Positions 33,401 through 41,353 of a stretch of DNA of 41,995 nucleotides are shown one piece after another. This DNA comes from Sideroxyarcus sp. (GTDB lineage: Bacteria; Pseudomonadota; Gammaproteobacteria; Burkholderiales; Gallionellaceae). The stretch's first letter is position 1. Each line of letters starts with the position of its first letter. Position numbers and translations under genes: made by a program. The notes under the pieces were generated by a model, which saw nothing but the letters and a program-made list of their open reading frames with translations, did no database searches and was not told where the DNA came from. The DNA is taken from positions 1-41,995 of the forward strand of contig JAUSBC010000052.1 of NCBI GenBank assembly GCA_030652215.1, written 5' to 3'.

Positions 33401-34172
33401 ACCACAGGCGCGGATCGATGCCGTGACCGGCCAGCAGCAAGTCGGGGACGGTGAATTCCGGGAACGGCAGTGCCTTGCCCGACGCGCGCAGTTGCGCGCC
33501 CTTCGCGCCCGCTTCCAGCGTGAAATCCAGCGCCGCGAGTTCGCCGCCCAGCGCCAATTGCGCGGCGACCGGCGCGGGTTCCTGGCGCCGCGCAGCGAAT
33601 TTCCCGTGCAGCGCGAACGGCGCATCCTGCGCAATGTCGAGTTCGCCGCTCAGCTCCGCCCAGGGCGCGGTGGCGCCAAACCCGCTCAGACGATAGTGGC
33701 CGCCACTGCCGTCCAGACTGCCGTGCAACCGGTCGAGCGCAACCGTTTGCCCGGATTGCACGACGCGCAATTCGTCGATGTCGAAGCGGTGCAGCACGAT
33801 GTCCAGCGGCAGACGCAGACTGGCGGGCAGCAACAACGGACTCGGGTCGGGCTTGGTTTCCTCGACGCTCAACGTGTGCGCGGCAAACGTGTCGATCTCG
33901 AAGCGCAACCGCCACAGCGCGCGCGGCCGCCATTCCAGGCGCATCCGGCTTATCTGCAAGCGTTGCATTTCCGTATCCAGCGTCAGTGACGCGACCGAGA
34001 TCGGGCCGATCAGTTTTCCCTCAACGCCTTCGAGCCTGAGCCGATCCTGGGAGAGCGCGGTCGCGGCTGCGACCAGCAGACGCAGCCCCGGCGCGGTCGT
34101 TGCCAGTAACAGCGCCGCCAGCAGCAGCAGCAGCATCGCCGCACCGCCCAGCCAATAGCCGGCGCGTTTCAA
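30456..34172 (-). CDS. tamB: TamB, inner-membrane-anchored translocation and assembly protein
   Basis: This 1238-residue protein has one N-terminal membrane anchor (GGAAMLLLLLAALLLATTAP), a very long repetitive beta-helical region of AsmA/TamB type spanning the periplasm, and the conserved TamB C-terminal domain (from about residue 900) ending LETRTSEQSSIDAFFVHEFD. TamB works with TamA in outer-membrane protein assembly and in moving phospholipids to the outer membrane. It overlaps the tamA stop by 4 nt, so they are co-translated. The length is usual for the family. Confidence 0.95.
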   Translation of the reverse strand: MKRAGYWLGGAAMLLLLLAALLLATTAPGLRLLVAAATALSQDRLRLEGVEGKLIGPISVASLTLDTEMQRLQISRMRLEWRPRALWRLRFEIDTFAAHTLSVEETKPDPSPLLLPASLRLPLDIVLHRFDIDELRVVQSGQTVALDRLHGSLDGSGGHYRLSGFGATAPWAELSGELDIAQDAPFALHGKFAARRQEPAPVAAQLALGGELAALDFTLEAGAKGAQLRASGKALPFPEFTVPDLLLAGHGIDPRLWSADAPQADLAFSGKFEYTPDAGLSGAFSLDNRLAGRLDQGRLPLTHLQGVVSGDAAQADFEALRVDMGKAGSLAGRGQWRDDGFHFDLGGSGINLSGLHSEFFATRLSATLRLEGDAAQQSFSAQLADKRGSARLKIVHADGTLQLESAVLNSPGGQLNTTGRLQLDAPQAFALNLDATRLDPSRLGNFPRGQINVQGEASGVLLPQPRVQATFTLPRGSLEDRPIEGRGRFRLDGRQLSGVDVDIDLAGNLANVKGGLGKPGDSLAWNISAPDLARLSLGLSGQLSSSGKAGGTLEQLQIEASLQAANLRLPGDVAVERAAMQLTVQAAEFGLFAGQLEAHGVQLGGTPLDTVHVRLNGRRDAHTLELDAQRNAEHFSARLAGGVVRQEWRGELRQASLDGEWPMALKAPVRLVLSREHQQLEKMDIALAGGRIFVERFEQRGASFSSRGTLADLPLAPVLALLQSPARVTTDLRVDGEWDVRLDEMLAGHIRVTRKSGDVHLLDPVSALGLSALALEIDAEAGLTSVRLAADMSPAGSLRVEGRGTLAREGNLLVMSRTAPLDWNAQIDLPDLHLLRPFIMPGVRADARLQASLQGSGSLAHPVLDGQLSAEAIRFSMPQEGVAITDGVLKLQLADNEVRVNEGVLYGARGRILVGGSARLSESEGGLKLDFEQFSIANRSDRRLVITGSSRLTYTEQRLRLEGELSADQARLEMTGTDRPELSPDVVVVGQAQPGEPEAQRIPLVLDLRFRLGNDFLFKGEGLDAQLSGELRVYTENRLLRGEGRIQVERGRYTAYARPLTIERGAFVFAGPIDDPGLDMLAVRTMPTVKAGVLVSGTMLQPVVKLYSEPPMPDTETLSWLVLGHGIENGGQENFALLQMAASTLLSQSESVAVQGQLADVLQIDTFEVRTGDGQNLATSTVNVGKRISSRTTVSYEQTLVGLSQVVKVVYQLSPKIRLETRTSEQSSIDAFFVHEFD

Positions 34173-35908
34173 AACGCCGCTCCCAGCGAAAAATGCAGGC
34201 GATACCTTTGCGTCGCCCTGCCGTATGCGATGTCGACATTGATCGGTCCCACCGGGGAGCGGTAGCGCATGCCCAGGCCGCTGCCGACCACGGGGTTCAG
34301 TGCGGCGGGGCTGTCCGCCGCGTCGCCCGCATCGACGAACAGCGCCGCGCCCCAGGTCTGGTTGAAAAAATAGTTGTACTCCACGCTGCCCGTCACCAGA
34401 TAGGCAACCGAGGCGATGCCGCCGCTGAGGTCTCGCCCCAAGCTCTGGTAAGCGTAGCCGCGCACCGAGTTGTCGCCGCCCGCACGAAACAGGAAATCGG
34501 TCGGTATGCCGTTGCGGCTTTCGGCGATGACGCTGCCCAGTTCGGCGCGCGCAACCAGGCGGCCGTCTTTGCCCGCCACCAAAAACTGGGTGTGGCGGCC
34601 GTACAGACGGAAGAAGCTGGTATCGGACAACAGCTCTTGCGTCGCCCCGCCCGCCTGCAGATTGAGCACATATCCCCGGCGCGGATAAAACGCCTTGCCC
34701 GAGGTGCGACGCGTGAATGCGTAGTTGCCTATCAGCGCTTGGTTGCGGTTGCTCAGGACATTGCCGACTTCCTGCGTTTCGGTGTGGTACTGCAGGGACA
34801 GCGTGACCTCGTTGAGTCCCTGGATACGGCTGCGCTTGCCGTTGAACAGCGTGTTGCTGACCTGCTGCCCCTCGATGTCTTCATGCTTGAGGCGGAAACC
34901 GATGCTGTTCTCGTATCCGCCCGCGTCGCGCGGCCAGGCCAGCACTGTCTCCCCGCTCTGCTGCTCCTTTTCCACGCGCGCATCGAAATTCAGGCGCAGC
35001 GCCTGATCCATCAGATTGCGTTGAAGAAAACCGAACTGCACGCGGGGCCCGCTATCGGTGCTCGCCCCGATGCCAACGCTGAAGCGCTTTTCAGGATGCT
35101 CCACGACTTGCACGCTGATCGGCGCCGCAGCGGCATTGGCCGGATCGGCGTCGACGCGCACCGTGGCCTGGGCGTAATAGCCGCTCGATTCCAATGCCGT
35201 CTTGTAGTCGAGCACATCCTGCAGGCGATAAGGCTGTCCCGGCTTCAGCGGGCTGAGCGCACTGATGACGGTGAGCGGGTAACGCATGTTGCCGGTGACG
35301 GTTTCGGCACCGTAATGGAACGCCGGTCCGCTTTCCAGCCTGAGCATCAGGTGGGCACTTTGCGTCCCGGGATCAATGCGCGCCTCGCTTGCCGTCATCA
35401 CGCCTGCCGGATAGGTATCCGTCACCAGCGCGCGCAGCAGCATGGTTTTCGCCACATCCCAGTCGGATTGGCGAAACGGCATGCCGGGCTTGAGCGCGAA
35501 GGACTGGCGTATCGCTTCCTGTCGTGCCGGCTTGTCCGCGTCCGCCCCGGCGAGGTCGCCGGCGAATTCGATGACAACCGCGCGCACCAGCGTGCGCGGC
35601 CCGGGGTCAACCCTGTATTGCAACTGCCATTCGCCGTCGCGGCGCTTCAGCTCGGTGTCGATGCGGGGCGAAAAATATCCTTCGGTCGCGAGCAATTCCT
35701 TGGCGGTAGCCAGGCTTTGTGCGCGCAAGCGCGCAAGCTCCATCTCGTCCGGCTGTTCTTTCTGCCGGGCGGCACGCGCAGTTTCCAGATACTTGACCAG
35801 CATGGGCCGAACCGATTCCGGCGCGTCCACGCCAACCGTCAGCGCCCATGCCCGATTCCCATCGAGCACGGCGAGCAGCAGCAAAACATGTGTCAGGCGC
35901 ATGGTCAT
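34169..35908 (-). CDS. tamA: TamA, outer-membrane Omp85-family protein
   Basis: This 579-residue protein has a signal peptide (MRLTHVLLLLAVLDGNRAWA), three POTRA-type domains (about residues 25-270) and a C-terminal 16-strand beta-barrel. The barrel holds the Omp85 lid motif VRGYAYQSLG and ends RYRLHFSLGAAF with a terminal Phe, the outer-membrane targeting signal. It partners with TamB encoded immediately downstream. The start is ATG 35908; an alternative ATG two codons later (35902) gives a similar signal peptide. Confidence 0.95.
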   Translation of the reverse strand: MTMRLTHVLLLLAVLDGNRAWALTVGVDAPESVRPMLVKYLETARAARQKEQPDEMELARLRAQSLATAKELLATEGYFSPRIDTELKRRDGEWQLQYRVDPGPRTLVRAVVIEFAGDLAGADADKPARQEAIRQSFALKPGMPFRQSDWDVAKTMLLRALVTDTYPAGVMTASEARIDPGTQSAHLMLRLESGPAFHYGAETVTGNMRYPLTVISALSPLKPGQPYRLQDVLDYKTALESSGYYAQATVRVDADPANAAAAPISVQVVEHPEKRFSVGIGASTDSGPRVQFGFLQRNLMDQALRLNFDARVEKEQQSGETVLAWPRDAGGYENSIGFRLKHEDIEGQQVSNTLFNGKRSRIQGLNEVTLSLQYHTETQEVGNVLSNRNQALIGNYAFTRRTSGKAFYPRRGYVLNLQAGGATQELLSDTSFFRLYGRHTQFLVAGKDGRLVARAELGSVIAESRNGIPTDFLFRAGGDNSVRGYAYQSLGRDLSGGIASVAYLVTGSVEYNYFFNQTWGAALFVDAGDAADSPAALNPVVGSGLGMRYRSPVGPINVDIAYGRATQRYRLHFSLGAAF

Positions 35909-36281
35909 GGAAGAAGTCGGGAAGAGTAATGTTTCGATTCATGCGACGGTCCGTGATGCCAGACTTTCGCGGCGCAAAAAAAATCCCGCGCCCCCGCATG
36001 TCGGGGAAATATATATTCGCAGCATTCGGAATCCGCCACCCCGCCGAACTCGCCAGCCGCCATCCCGAACATACCACGCTTCTGTCATGGCTACTGAAGC
36101 AGGAGCGACAAAGCGTGGTGAAAGATCAGGCGTTCGCTGTATTCCGGCCTAAAGCAATACCCGCATCTGCCGCCGACCAATTTACTTCGGACAAGCCATA
36201 CAGAATGTAGGGTGGGCAGTGGTGATTAAGGTCTCGTGAGAGTAGACTGAACCTGCAGCAACCAAGAAAGAGGTGGCCGAC
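35909..36281. other. Intergenic region between tamA and the next plus-strand gene
   Basis: These 373 nt separate divergent genes. A plus-strand frame (to 36210) crosses it but starts inside tamA antisense, has no ribosome site and reads as low-quality basic sequence, so I do not call it. A purine-rich AGAGGT ribosome site precedes 36282. No clear promoter or repeat was seen. Confidence 0.5.
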
Positions 36282-36779
36282 ATGACAACTATTTCCAGCT
36301 CACCGACTCCCGCCGAAGTCAGCGCAGCACTGGCGCAATCCGCCGCAACACAACTTGCCGTGATCAACACGCTGGCATCTTTGGGCGGCAATTCATCCGC
36401 GCCCTCGGATTACAGTTTTGCAGATTTGCTCAGCTCGTTCCAGCAAACGGCACCGAGCGCCACGAACACTGCAACCACCGGCGCGCAGGCTGCGCAAAAC
36501 GCATTACTCGGCGTCGAGTATGCGATCTCGCTCACACTGAGTTCGCTGATTTCCGGCACAACGCCGGACGCTTCCGAAACGGACATCTTCACCCTGATCA
36601 ATCCAGCGGGGACGACCGGCACCAACGGTTTGTTCGGCGCGCAGCCCGGCTCGTTTATGGGCGGATTTACCGGCAGCACCAGCGCGGAAGCCGCGCATTA
36701 CGCGATGCTCAATGCGCAATACGCCGTTAACCAGACGCTTGGATCGTTGATGGCGTCGAATACTTCTTCGCGTACGTAG
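36282..36779 (+). CDS. Hypothetical Ala/Ser/Thr-rich protein with an internal duplication
   Basis: This 165-residue protein starts MTTISSSPTPAEVSAALAQS, has no Sec signal and is rich in small residues. Two segments are similar: AQNALLGVEYAISLTLSSLI (about residues 70-90) and AHYAMLNAQYAVNQTLGSLM (about 137-157), with a Gly/Thr-rich linker between. This suggests a duplicated amphipathic helix. The ATG at 36282 is preferred; a GTG at 36273 is the alternative. The family is unknown. Confidence 0.65.
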   Translation: MTTISSSPTPAEVSAALAQSAATQLAVINTLASLGGNSSAPSDYSFADLLSSFQQTAPSATNTATTGAQAAQNALLGVEYAISLTLSSLISGTTPDASETDIFTLINPAGTTGTNGLFGAQPGSFMGGFTGSTSAEAAHYAMLNAQYAVNQTLGSLMASNTSSRT

Positions 36780-36944
36780 GGGTTTCGGGTTTCGTCACAC
36801 CGGCGGTAGCCGGTGTCTAGTCGATTAAATGCACTGGATTCCGGCCTGCGCCGGATAACCAGCGACTTGCCCGCTTGCGGGCTTAGTCGAATGGCTAGTA
36901 GTTTCATCAATGACGACCTGCGCAAGGGTGCATAAGCGCAGTAC

Positions 36945-37026
36945 GTAGGTTGGGCAAAGCGTAGCGTGCCCAACAAATGAAGGCATGTTTATTGATGTTG
37001 GGCACGCTACGCTTTACCCAACCTAC
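36945..37026. repeat. Paired inverted dispersed repeat, copy C, at the nifM stop
   Basis: Two 30-nt arms (36945-36974 and 36997-37026) differ by one base from perfect pairing and flank 22 nt. Same family as the copies near 22.4 and 23.7 kb. The end of the right arm supplies part of the nifM stop codon. Lying directly after the last nif gene, the hairpin may end or protect the nif transcript. Confidence 0.85.
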
Positions 37027-37898
37027 TATTGGCTGCTCTGTTCGCTTTCCTGCTTCGCCTCCAGCAACTTCTTAACCCACGCCTGCTGGCACACGCGCTT
37101 GCGTTTCTGTTCCAACAACTTGCGGATGTGCGGCTTGGCTTGGTCGTAGTCCAGCACGCCGGCTTCGGTGATCGCGTCGCAGCGCAGGATGTGGAAGCCC
37201 AGTTCGGATTCCAGCACACCGCTCACCTCGCCCGCTTTCAATTCGAACAATGCTTTGTCCAGTTCCGGAAAAAGCTTGCCGCGCGGCAGGTCGCCGAGTT
37301 TTCCGCCATCCAGTGCGGTGGGACATTCGGAGTGCTTGAGCGCCTGTTCCTCAAAACGCTGCGGTTCTTTCGCCAGCCTTGCGGCAATCTCGCCGACGCG
37401 CAGGCGCGCCGACTCGCTGGTATTTTCGGCGATGGTGTCGTTGACGGTGATCAGGATGTGGCGCACCAGCCGCGTCTCGGGACGGCGGAATTGTTCGGGG
37501 TGGTACTGGTAATACAGTTCCACATCCATATCGCTCACGCTCTCGGCGCGCGTGCCGACTTTTTCCAGAATGGCTTCGACTTTCATCTCGCGCTCCAGCG
37601 CGGTGGCAAAACCGGCCTCGTCCAGGCCGTTGCCGGACAGGTCGCCGATGAATTCTTCCTCGCTCGGATAGCGGCCGCGTATCTCCTGCATGGCGGCCTG
37701 CAATGTGGACGGCGGCACCATGGCATCGCGCGCCTCGGGTGCAACCAGCACGCGCGCTTCGAGTTTGTGCTGCTGCTGCGCCATGCTCTGCACACGCTCG
37801 AATTCTTCCGGCTGCAGCGCGAGGGGCGCCTTGCCGTAGAGTTTTTGCGCGGCCTTCAACGCCAGGTAGGCCACGCCGCTGTCGATCACTTCAGGCAT
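37026..37898 (-). CDS. nifM: NifM, peptidyl-prolyl cis-trans isomerase for Fe-protein maturation
   Basis: This 290-residue protein has an N-terminal helical region (to about residue 130) and a parvulin domain with RHILITVND, FEEQALKHSECPTALDGGKL, GDLPRGKLFPELDKALF and ELGFHILRCD. NifM is needed for active NifH in several diazotrophs. It overlaps nifZ by 8 nt and is the last gene of the operon. The stop TAG is at the edge of a dispersed repeat, so the C-terminus (SEQSSQ) may have been set by that insertion. Confidence 0.93.
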   Translation of the reverse strand: MPEVIDSGVAYLALKAAQKLYGKAPLALQPEEFERVQSMAQQQHKLEARVLVAPEARDAMVPPSTLQAAMQEIRGRYPSEEEFIGDLSGNGLDEAGFATALEREMKVEAILEKVGTRAESVSDMDVELYYQYHPEQFRRPETRLVRHILITVNDTIAENTSESARLRVGEIAARLAKEPQRFEEQALKHSECPTALDGGKLGDLPRGKLFPELDKALFELKAGEVSGVLESELGFHILRCDAITEAGVLDYDQAKPHIRKLLEQKRKRVCQQAWVKKLLEAKQESEQSSQ

Positions 37899-38358
37899 TT
37901 ACCTTCTCCTCGTCGGTATAAACTTTTGTCGCTTCCAGTGCCGCCTCGGGCACCTGCAGCACATGATCGAAAAAGATCACGTGGTACAGCACGCCTTCGT
38001 TTTCGTCGCGAAACACTTTCAGTATCTCGCCTTCCATGCCGGGCGTAGCGCGCACTTCGCCGCGCACGGCCAGCGTAATCTTGCTGCGCACCTTTTCGCG
38101 GCTTTCGAATTTGCTGGGTATCCACGGTTCGGCGATGCCGATAAGTTCCTCTTCGCGAAAACCGACGATCTTGTTCTGCTCCAGAAAATTGACCGAGTAG
38201 ATCAACTGGTCCTGCAGAAACGTGCCAACGTTCGTGACAAAACCGGTGCTGCCGCGACGGATCAGCAGCGTGCCGATGGGCACGCCGGGGTAGGTGCCGT
38301 CATTGCGCACATTGCGAATGATGCGGACTTCGTCGCCGAATTCGAATTTAGGCAGCAT
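37891..38358 (-). CDS. nifZ: NifZ
   Basis: This 155-residue protein starts MLPKFEFGDEVRIIRNVRND, followed by IGTLLIRRGSTGFVTNVGTF, the conserved NifZ opening (an SH3-like barrel). A second similar module (RGEVRATPGMEGEILKVF) follows. NifZ helps the formation of the second P-cluster of the MoFe protein. It overlaps nifM by 8 nt and is separated from nifW by 135 nt carrying a C/G-rich palindrome. Confidence 0.95.
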   Translation of the reverse strand: MLPKFEFGDEVRIIRNVRNDGTYPGVPIGTLLIRRGSTGFVTNVGTFLQDQLIYSVNFLEQNKIVGFREEELIGIAEPWIPSKFESREKVRSKITLAVRGEVRATPGMEGEILKVFRDENEGVLYHVIFFDHVLQVPEAALEATKVYTDEEKVNA

Positions 38359-38395
38359 GATGCACCTTCAACATAAACGTATTACTTTTGGAGTC

Positions 38396-38478
38396 TACCC
38401 CCACCCAAAACCTCCCCCAGCAAGGGGGAGGGAATGACGCTCCTTCCCCCTTGCAGGGGGAAGGTTGGGATGGGGGTA
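38396..38478. repeat. C/G-rich double palindrome between nifW and nifZ
   Basis: TACCCCCACCC at the left (38396) pairs with GGGATGGGGGTA at the right end (38478). Two inner hairpins (CTCCCCC-AGCA-AGGGGGAG type and CTTCCCCCTTGCAGGGGGAAG) lie between. Same style as the elements at 2990-3113 and 3726-3748. Confidence 0.75.
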
Positions 38479-38493
38479 GAAGCTCGGAATTCA

Positions 38494-38826
38494 TCACGCC
38501 CCCGCTTTTCTCACCGTGATGGAACTGATCGGCACAAACTTGACCTGCGGCTCATGCATGTGGAACACCTTGAACACCTTTTCAGTGAGCGCGTCGGATT
38601 TCACAAAATCCTGATAGGCCTGTGTCAGCAAAGTGGTGTAAACCATGCGGCGCCCGGCCTCGTCTTCCGACAAAGTCGCCTTGCCCAGGTAGTTGTGAAA
38701 GCGCTGCAGGATATGCAGGCGGTTCACTTGCACTACGGAGGCATCGTATTCGATGCCGAAGTAGTTCAGAAAATCCTCGGCTGAAACCAGTTCTTCCATG
38801 GCCTCGTCTAGTGTAAGTTCGTCCAT
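38494..38826 (-). CDS. nifW: NifW, nitrogenase-stabilising/protective protein
   Basis: This 110-residue helical protein has LVSAEDFLNYFGIEYDASVV, the strongly conserved NRLHILQRFHNYL and a C-terminal VFKVFHMHEP. NifW associates with the MoFe protein and helps its maturation or oxygen tolerance. Its start overlaps the end of the upstream helical-repeat gene by 19 nt. The length is normal. Confidence 0.96.
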   Translation of the reverse strand: MDELTLDEAMEELVSAEDFLNYFGIEYDASVVQVNRLHILQRFHNYLGKATLSEDEAGRRMVYTTLLTQAYQDFVKSDALTEKVFKVFHMHEPQVKFVPISSITVRKAGA

Positions 38827-39347
38827 TTCCCGCTCCTCTCAAATTTACTTTCAGTATTCATCGACTGGTACAACACATCCAGCAGCGCCTTGCCGCCCAT
38901 ACGGTCGTGGCTGTCCAGCTCCACCAGTTTTTCCAGCATGGCCTGCCCAACCTCGATATTGCCCAGACGCAGATTCACGTAGCCGGTGGCCTTGAGTACC
39001 ATGAGGTAGAAACGCACCAGTCCCATCGAGCGCAACACGCCCTCGCCCAGATTCGCTTCGTTCAGATACATCCAGGTATCGGGGAAGTTCAGCCGCTGCC
39101 CCACCACCGCCAGCGTACTTTCGCCCACCAGCAATGCATCTTCAAAGCGGTGCTGATAAAAGTAATAGCGGTACAGTGCAACCAATACCATGAGATGTTG
39201 CGGCGCCATGATGCTGGCACGCAGCAGCAGGCTCTCGGATTCATCGCTGCCGTATTTGTCCGCAGCCGCCACGATCAGCTTTGCCACGTCCTGTGCCAGC
39301 GGTTCGTCGAAGTACAACTCGGCTTGTTCGAAATCGAGCAGGTCCAT
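38808..39347 (-). CDS. Nif-associated TPR-like protein
   Basis: This 179-residue protein starts MDLLDFEQAELYFDEPLAQD and consists of helix pairs with TPR character (APQHLMVLVALYRYYFYQHR, EDALLVGESTLAVVG, GYVNLRLGNIEVGQAMLEKL). The second of two nearby ATGs (39347) is chosen because AAGGAG is 6 nt before it. That ribosome site overlaps the cysE stop codon, and the end overlaps nifW. Its position inside the nif operon suggests a scaffold or adaptor role in nitrogenase maturation; I know no specific function. Confidence 0.85.
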   Translation of the reverse strand: MDLLDFEQAELYFDEPLAQDVAKLIVAAADKYGSDESESLLLRASIMAPQHLMVLVALYRYYFYQHRFEDALLVGESTLAVVGQRLNFPDTWMYLNEANLGEGVLRSMGLVRFYLMVLKATGYVNLRLGNIEVGQAMLEKLVELDSHDRMGGKALLDVLYQSMNTESKFERSGKWTNLH

Positions 39348-39357
39348 GTTCATCTCC

Positions 39358-40191
39358 TTAGGATTTTGGATTTGGGAATTTGGATTTAGAAAACCCATTC
39401 CCCGCATCCTGAAGACAAAGATCATCCGCTTCGCAAGTCCGGCACTGTCCGTCCACCGGCTCGCCCTGTTTGCGCAACTGTCCTTCCAGCACTTCGATGC
39501 GCTCCATCAGACAGGCGATGGCGCGGCCGACCGGGTCGGGGATCAGGTGATGGTCGAGGTTGATGCCGTAGATGTTGTCGGCATTCGCGTCTTCGGTGCG
39601 CAGCACGACTTTGGCGGGGATGCCGACCACAGTGCGATGCGGCGGCACATCTTTCACCACCACCGAGTTGGCACCCACTCGCACGTTTTCGCCCAGCGTG
39701 ATGGCACCCAATATTTTTGCGCCCGCGCCGACCACCACGCCGTCGCCCAGTGTCGGGTGGCGCTTGCCCTTGTTCCAGGTCGTGCCGCCCAGCGTGACTC
39801 CGTGATACAGCGTCACGTCGTTGCCGATCTCGGCGGTCTCGCCGATCACCACGCCCGCGCCGTGATCGATGAAAAAGCGTCTACCGATGGTGGCACCAGG
39901 ATGGATGTCGATATTGGTCAGGAAGCGCGCAAGCCAGGACAAGAGACGCGCCAGATAACGCAGGCCGAATTTCCACAACCGGTGTGCGACGCGTTGCATC
40001 AGGATGGCATGCACGCCGGGATAAGTGGTCAGCACTTCAAAGTGCGAACGGGCGGCGGGATCGCGTTGGAAGACGCAGCTGATGTCTTCGCGCAAAAGTG
40101 TAAACAGGCCGACCCGCAGGCCGGAATCCGGGGTGGCTTCCCGGATTGCGCTTTGCTCCATCCGGGCTACGAGCGGGATCGTCTTTTCCAT
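39358..40191 (-). CDS. cysE: Serine O-acetyltransferase (CysE/NifP type) with altered termini
   Basis: This 277-residue protein has the serine acetyltransferase N-domain ([17 protein letters not shown]) and left-handed hexapeptide repeats ([54 protein letters not shown]). It makes O-acetylserine for cysteine supply to NifS and cluster synthesis. Relatives usually begin near LFTLLREDI; here about 25 extra N-terminal residues (including [16 protein letters not shown]) are encoded by a palindromic repeat at 40122-40170. The last residues ([10 protein letters not shown]) come from AT-rich seven-base repeats. ATG at 40191 follows AGGAG, which overlaps the nifV stop. Confidence 0.93.
   Translation of the reverse strand: MEKTIPLVARMEQSAIREATPDSGLRVGLFTLLREDISCVFQRDPAARSHFEVLTTYPGVHAILMQRVAHRLWKFGLRYLARLLSWLARFLTNIDIHPGATIGRRFFIDHGAGVVIGETAEIGNDVTLYHGVTLGGTTWNKGKRHPTLGDGVVVGAGAKILGAITLGENVRVGANSVVVKDVPPHRTVVGIPAKVVLRTEDANADNIYGINLDHHLIPDPVGRAIACLMERIEVLEGQLRKQGEPVDGQCRTCEADDLCLQDAGNGFSKSKFPNPKS
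40122..40170. repeat. Dispersed palindromic repeat inside the 5' end of cysE
   Basis: On the coding strand it reads GTAGCCCGGATGGAGCAAAG then CGCAATCCGGGAAGCCACCC. CCCGGAT and ATCCGGG form the stem. Elements beginning GTAGCCCGGATG are a common dispersed repeat type in proteobacteria. Here it is in frame and translated as part of cysE. Confidence 0.75.
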
Positions 40192-40200
40192 GTTCATCTC

Positions 40201-41343
40201 CTAGTGCGCCGCACTGGGCTGGCGCCCGATGTAGCGTTGATAGAGGAACAGCAATTCCTGGTCGGCCGGCGAGCGCTTGGCGCGTTCGGCAAAGCTGCGG
40301 ATATCCGGCAGCAGTGCGCGTGCCTCGGCCTGACTCAGGTTGAGGCCCATGGTGGCGTAGGCGGCGATGATGCCGTGCGCGCCGGAATGTTTGCCCACCA
40401 CCAGCTTGTGATGGCGACCGACTTCCTCGGGGGCGAAACCCTGATAGGTGTCCGGGTCCTTGAGCAAACCGTCGACGTGGATGCCCGCCTCGTGCGTGAA
40501 CACCCCCTCGCCCACCAGACTCTTCTGCCACGGAATGGGGCGGCCGGAAGCGGCTGCCACCAGTTTCGACAACGAGGGGAATTGGGCCAGGTCGATGCCG
40601 GTGTTCATGCCGTAGAGTTTCTTCAGGCCCATTGCGACTTCTTCCAGCGGCGCATTCCCCGCGCGTTCACCCAGACCGTTCACCGTGGTGTTGATATGTG
40701 TGGCGCCAGCCAGCGCCGCAGCCAGACTGTTGGCAGTGGCCAAACCGAGATCGTCATGCGCGTGCATCTCGATCTCCATATCCACTACTCTGCGCAAATC
40801 TGAAATCGCCTTGTGCACGCCGAACGGTTCCATCACGCCCAGCGTATCGGCGTAGCGGATGCGGATCGCACCGGCTGCCTGCGCGGCATCGGCCACTTGC
40901 AGCAGGAAATCGGGATCGGCGCGCGAAGCATCTTCGCAGCCGACGATGATGCCCATGCCCTGCTCGCAGGCGAACGGCACCAGATCGTAGATGGTTTCCA
41001 ATACCCAGTCGCGATCCTTGCCCAGTTTCTTCTTGATGTGGATATCCGACACCGGGATAGACAGATCGACGATGTGAACATCGACCAGTTCGGCGGCGAG
41101 AATGTCCGACTTGCACATGCGGCACCAGGCCACCAGCTTTGCATTCAGGTTCAACGATGCCACCGCGTTGATGCTGTCGCGCTCCTCCTCGCCCATCGCC
41201 GGGATGCCGACTTCCAGCTCCGGCACACCCATTGCATCCAGTTGGCGCGCGATGTCCAGCTTCTCCTCCAGCGTGAACGCCACCCCGGCGGTCTGTTCGC
41301 CGTCGCGCAGGGTGGTGTCGTCGATGATGATGGTGCGGGACAT
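40201..41343 (-). CDS. nifV: NifV, homocitrate synthase
   Basis: This 380-residue TIM-barrel enzyme of the DRE-TIM family has [20 protein letters not shown] at the N-terminus, the metal-binding [17 protein letters not shown] and [14 protein letters not shown], and a C-terminal [16 protein letters not shown]. It condenses acetyl-CoA with 2-oxoglutarate to homocitrate, the organic ligand of FeMo-cofactor. ATG at 41343 is preferred because GAGGTG lies 6 nt upstream, within the stop of the 35-codon gene. A GTG three codons earlier (41352) is the alternative. Confidence 0.97.
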   Translation of the reverse strand: MSRTIIIDDTTLRDGEQTAGVAFTLEEKLDIARQLDAMGVPELEVGIPAMGEEERDSINAVASLNLNAKLVAWCRMCKSDILAAELVDVHIVDLSIPVSDIHIKKKLGKDRDWVLETIYDLVPFACEQGMGIIVGCEDASRADPDFLLQVADAAQAAGAIRIRYADTLGVMEPFGVHKAISDLRRVVDMEIEMHAHDDLGLATANSLAAALAGATHINTTVNGLGERAGNAPLEEVAMGLKKLYGMNTGIDLAQFPSLSKLVAAASGRPIPWQKSLVGEGVFTHEAGIHVDGLLKDPDTYQGFAPEEVGRHHKLVVGKHSGAHGIIAAYATMGLNLSQAEARALLPDIRSFAERAKRSPADQELLFLYQRYIGRQPSAAH

Positions 41344-41353
41344 AACGGTCACC

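Noticed and set aside
32136-33989. A 617-codon plus-strand frame, with others at 31333-32814 and 34100-35929
   Set aside because: These are antisense shadows of tamB and tamA caused by high GC; their translations are compositionally biased and the minus-strand genes are certain.
35848-36210. A 120-codon plus-strand frame between tamA and the next gene
   Set aside because: It begins antisense to tamA, lacks a ribosome site and shows no domain or signal.
39190-40803. A 537-codon plus-strand frame across cysE and nifV
   Set aside because: It is antisense to well-supported nif operon genes and has no ribosome site or recognisable domain.
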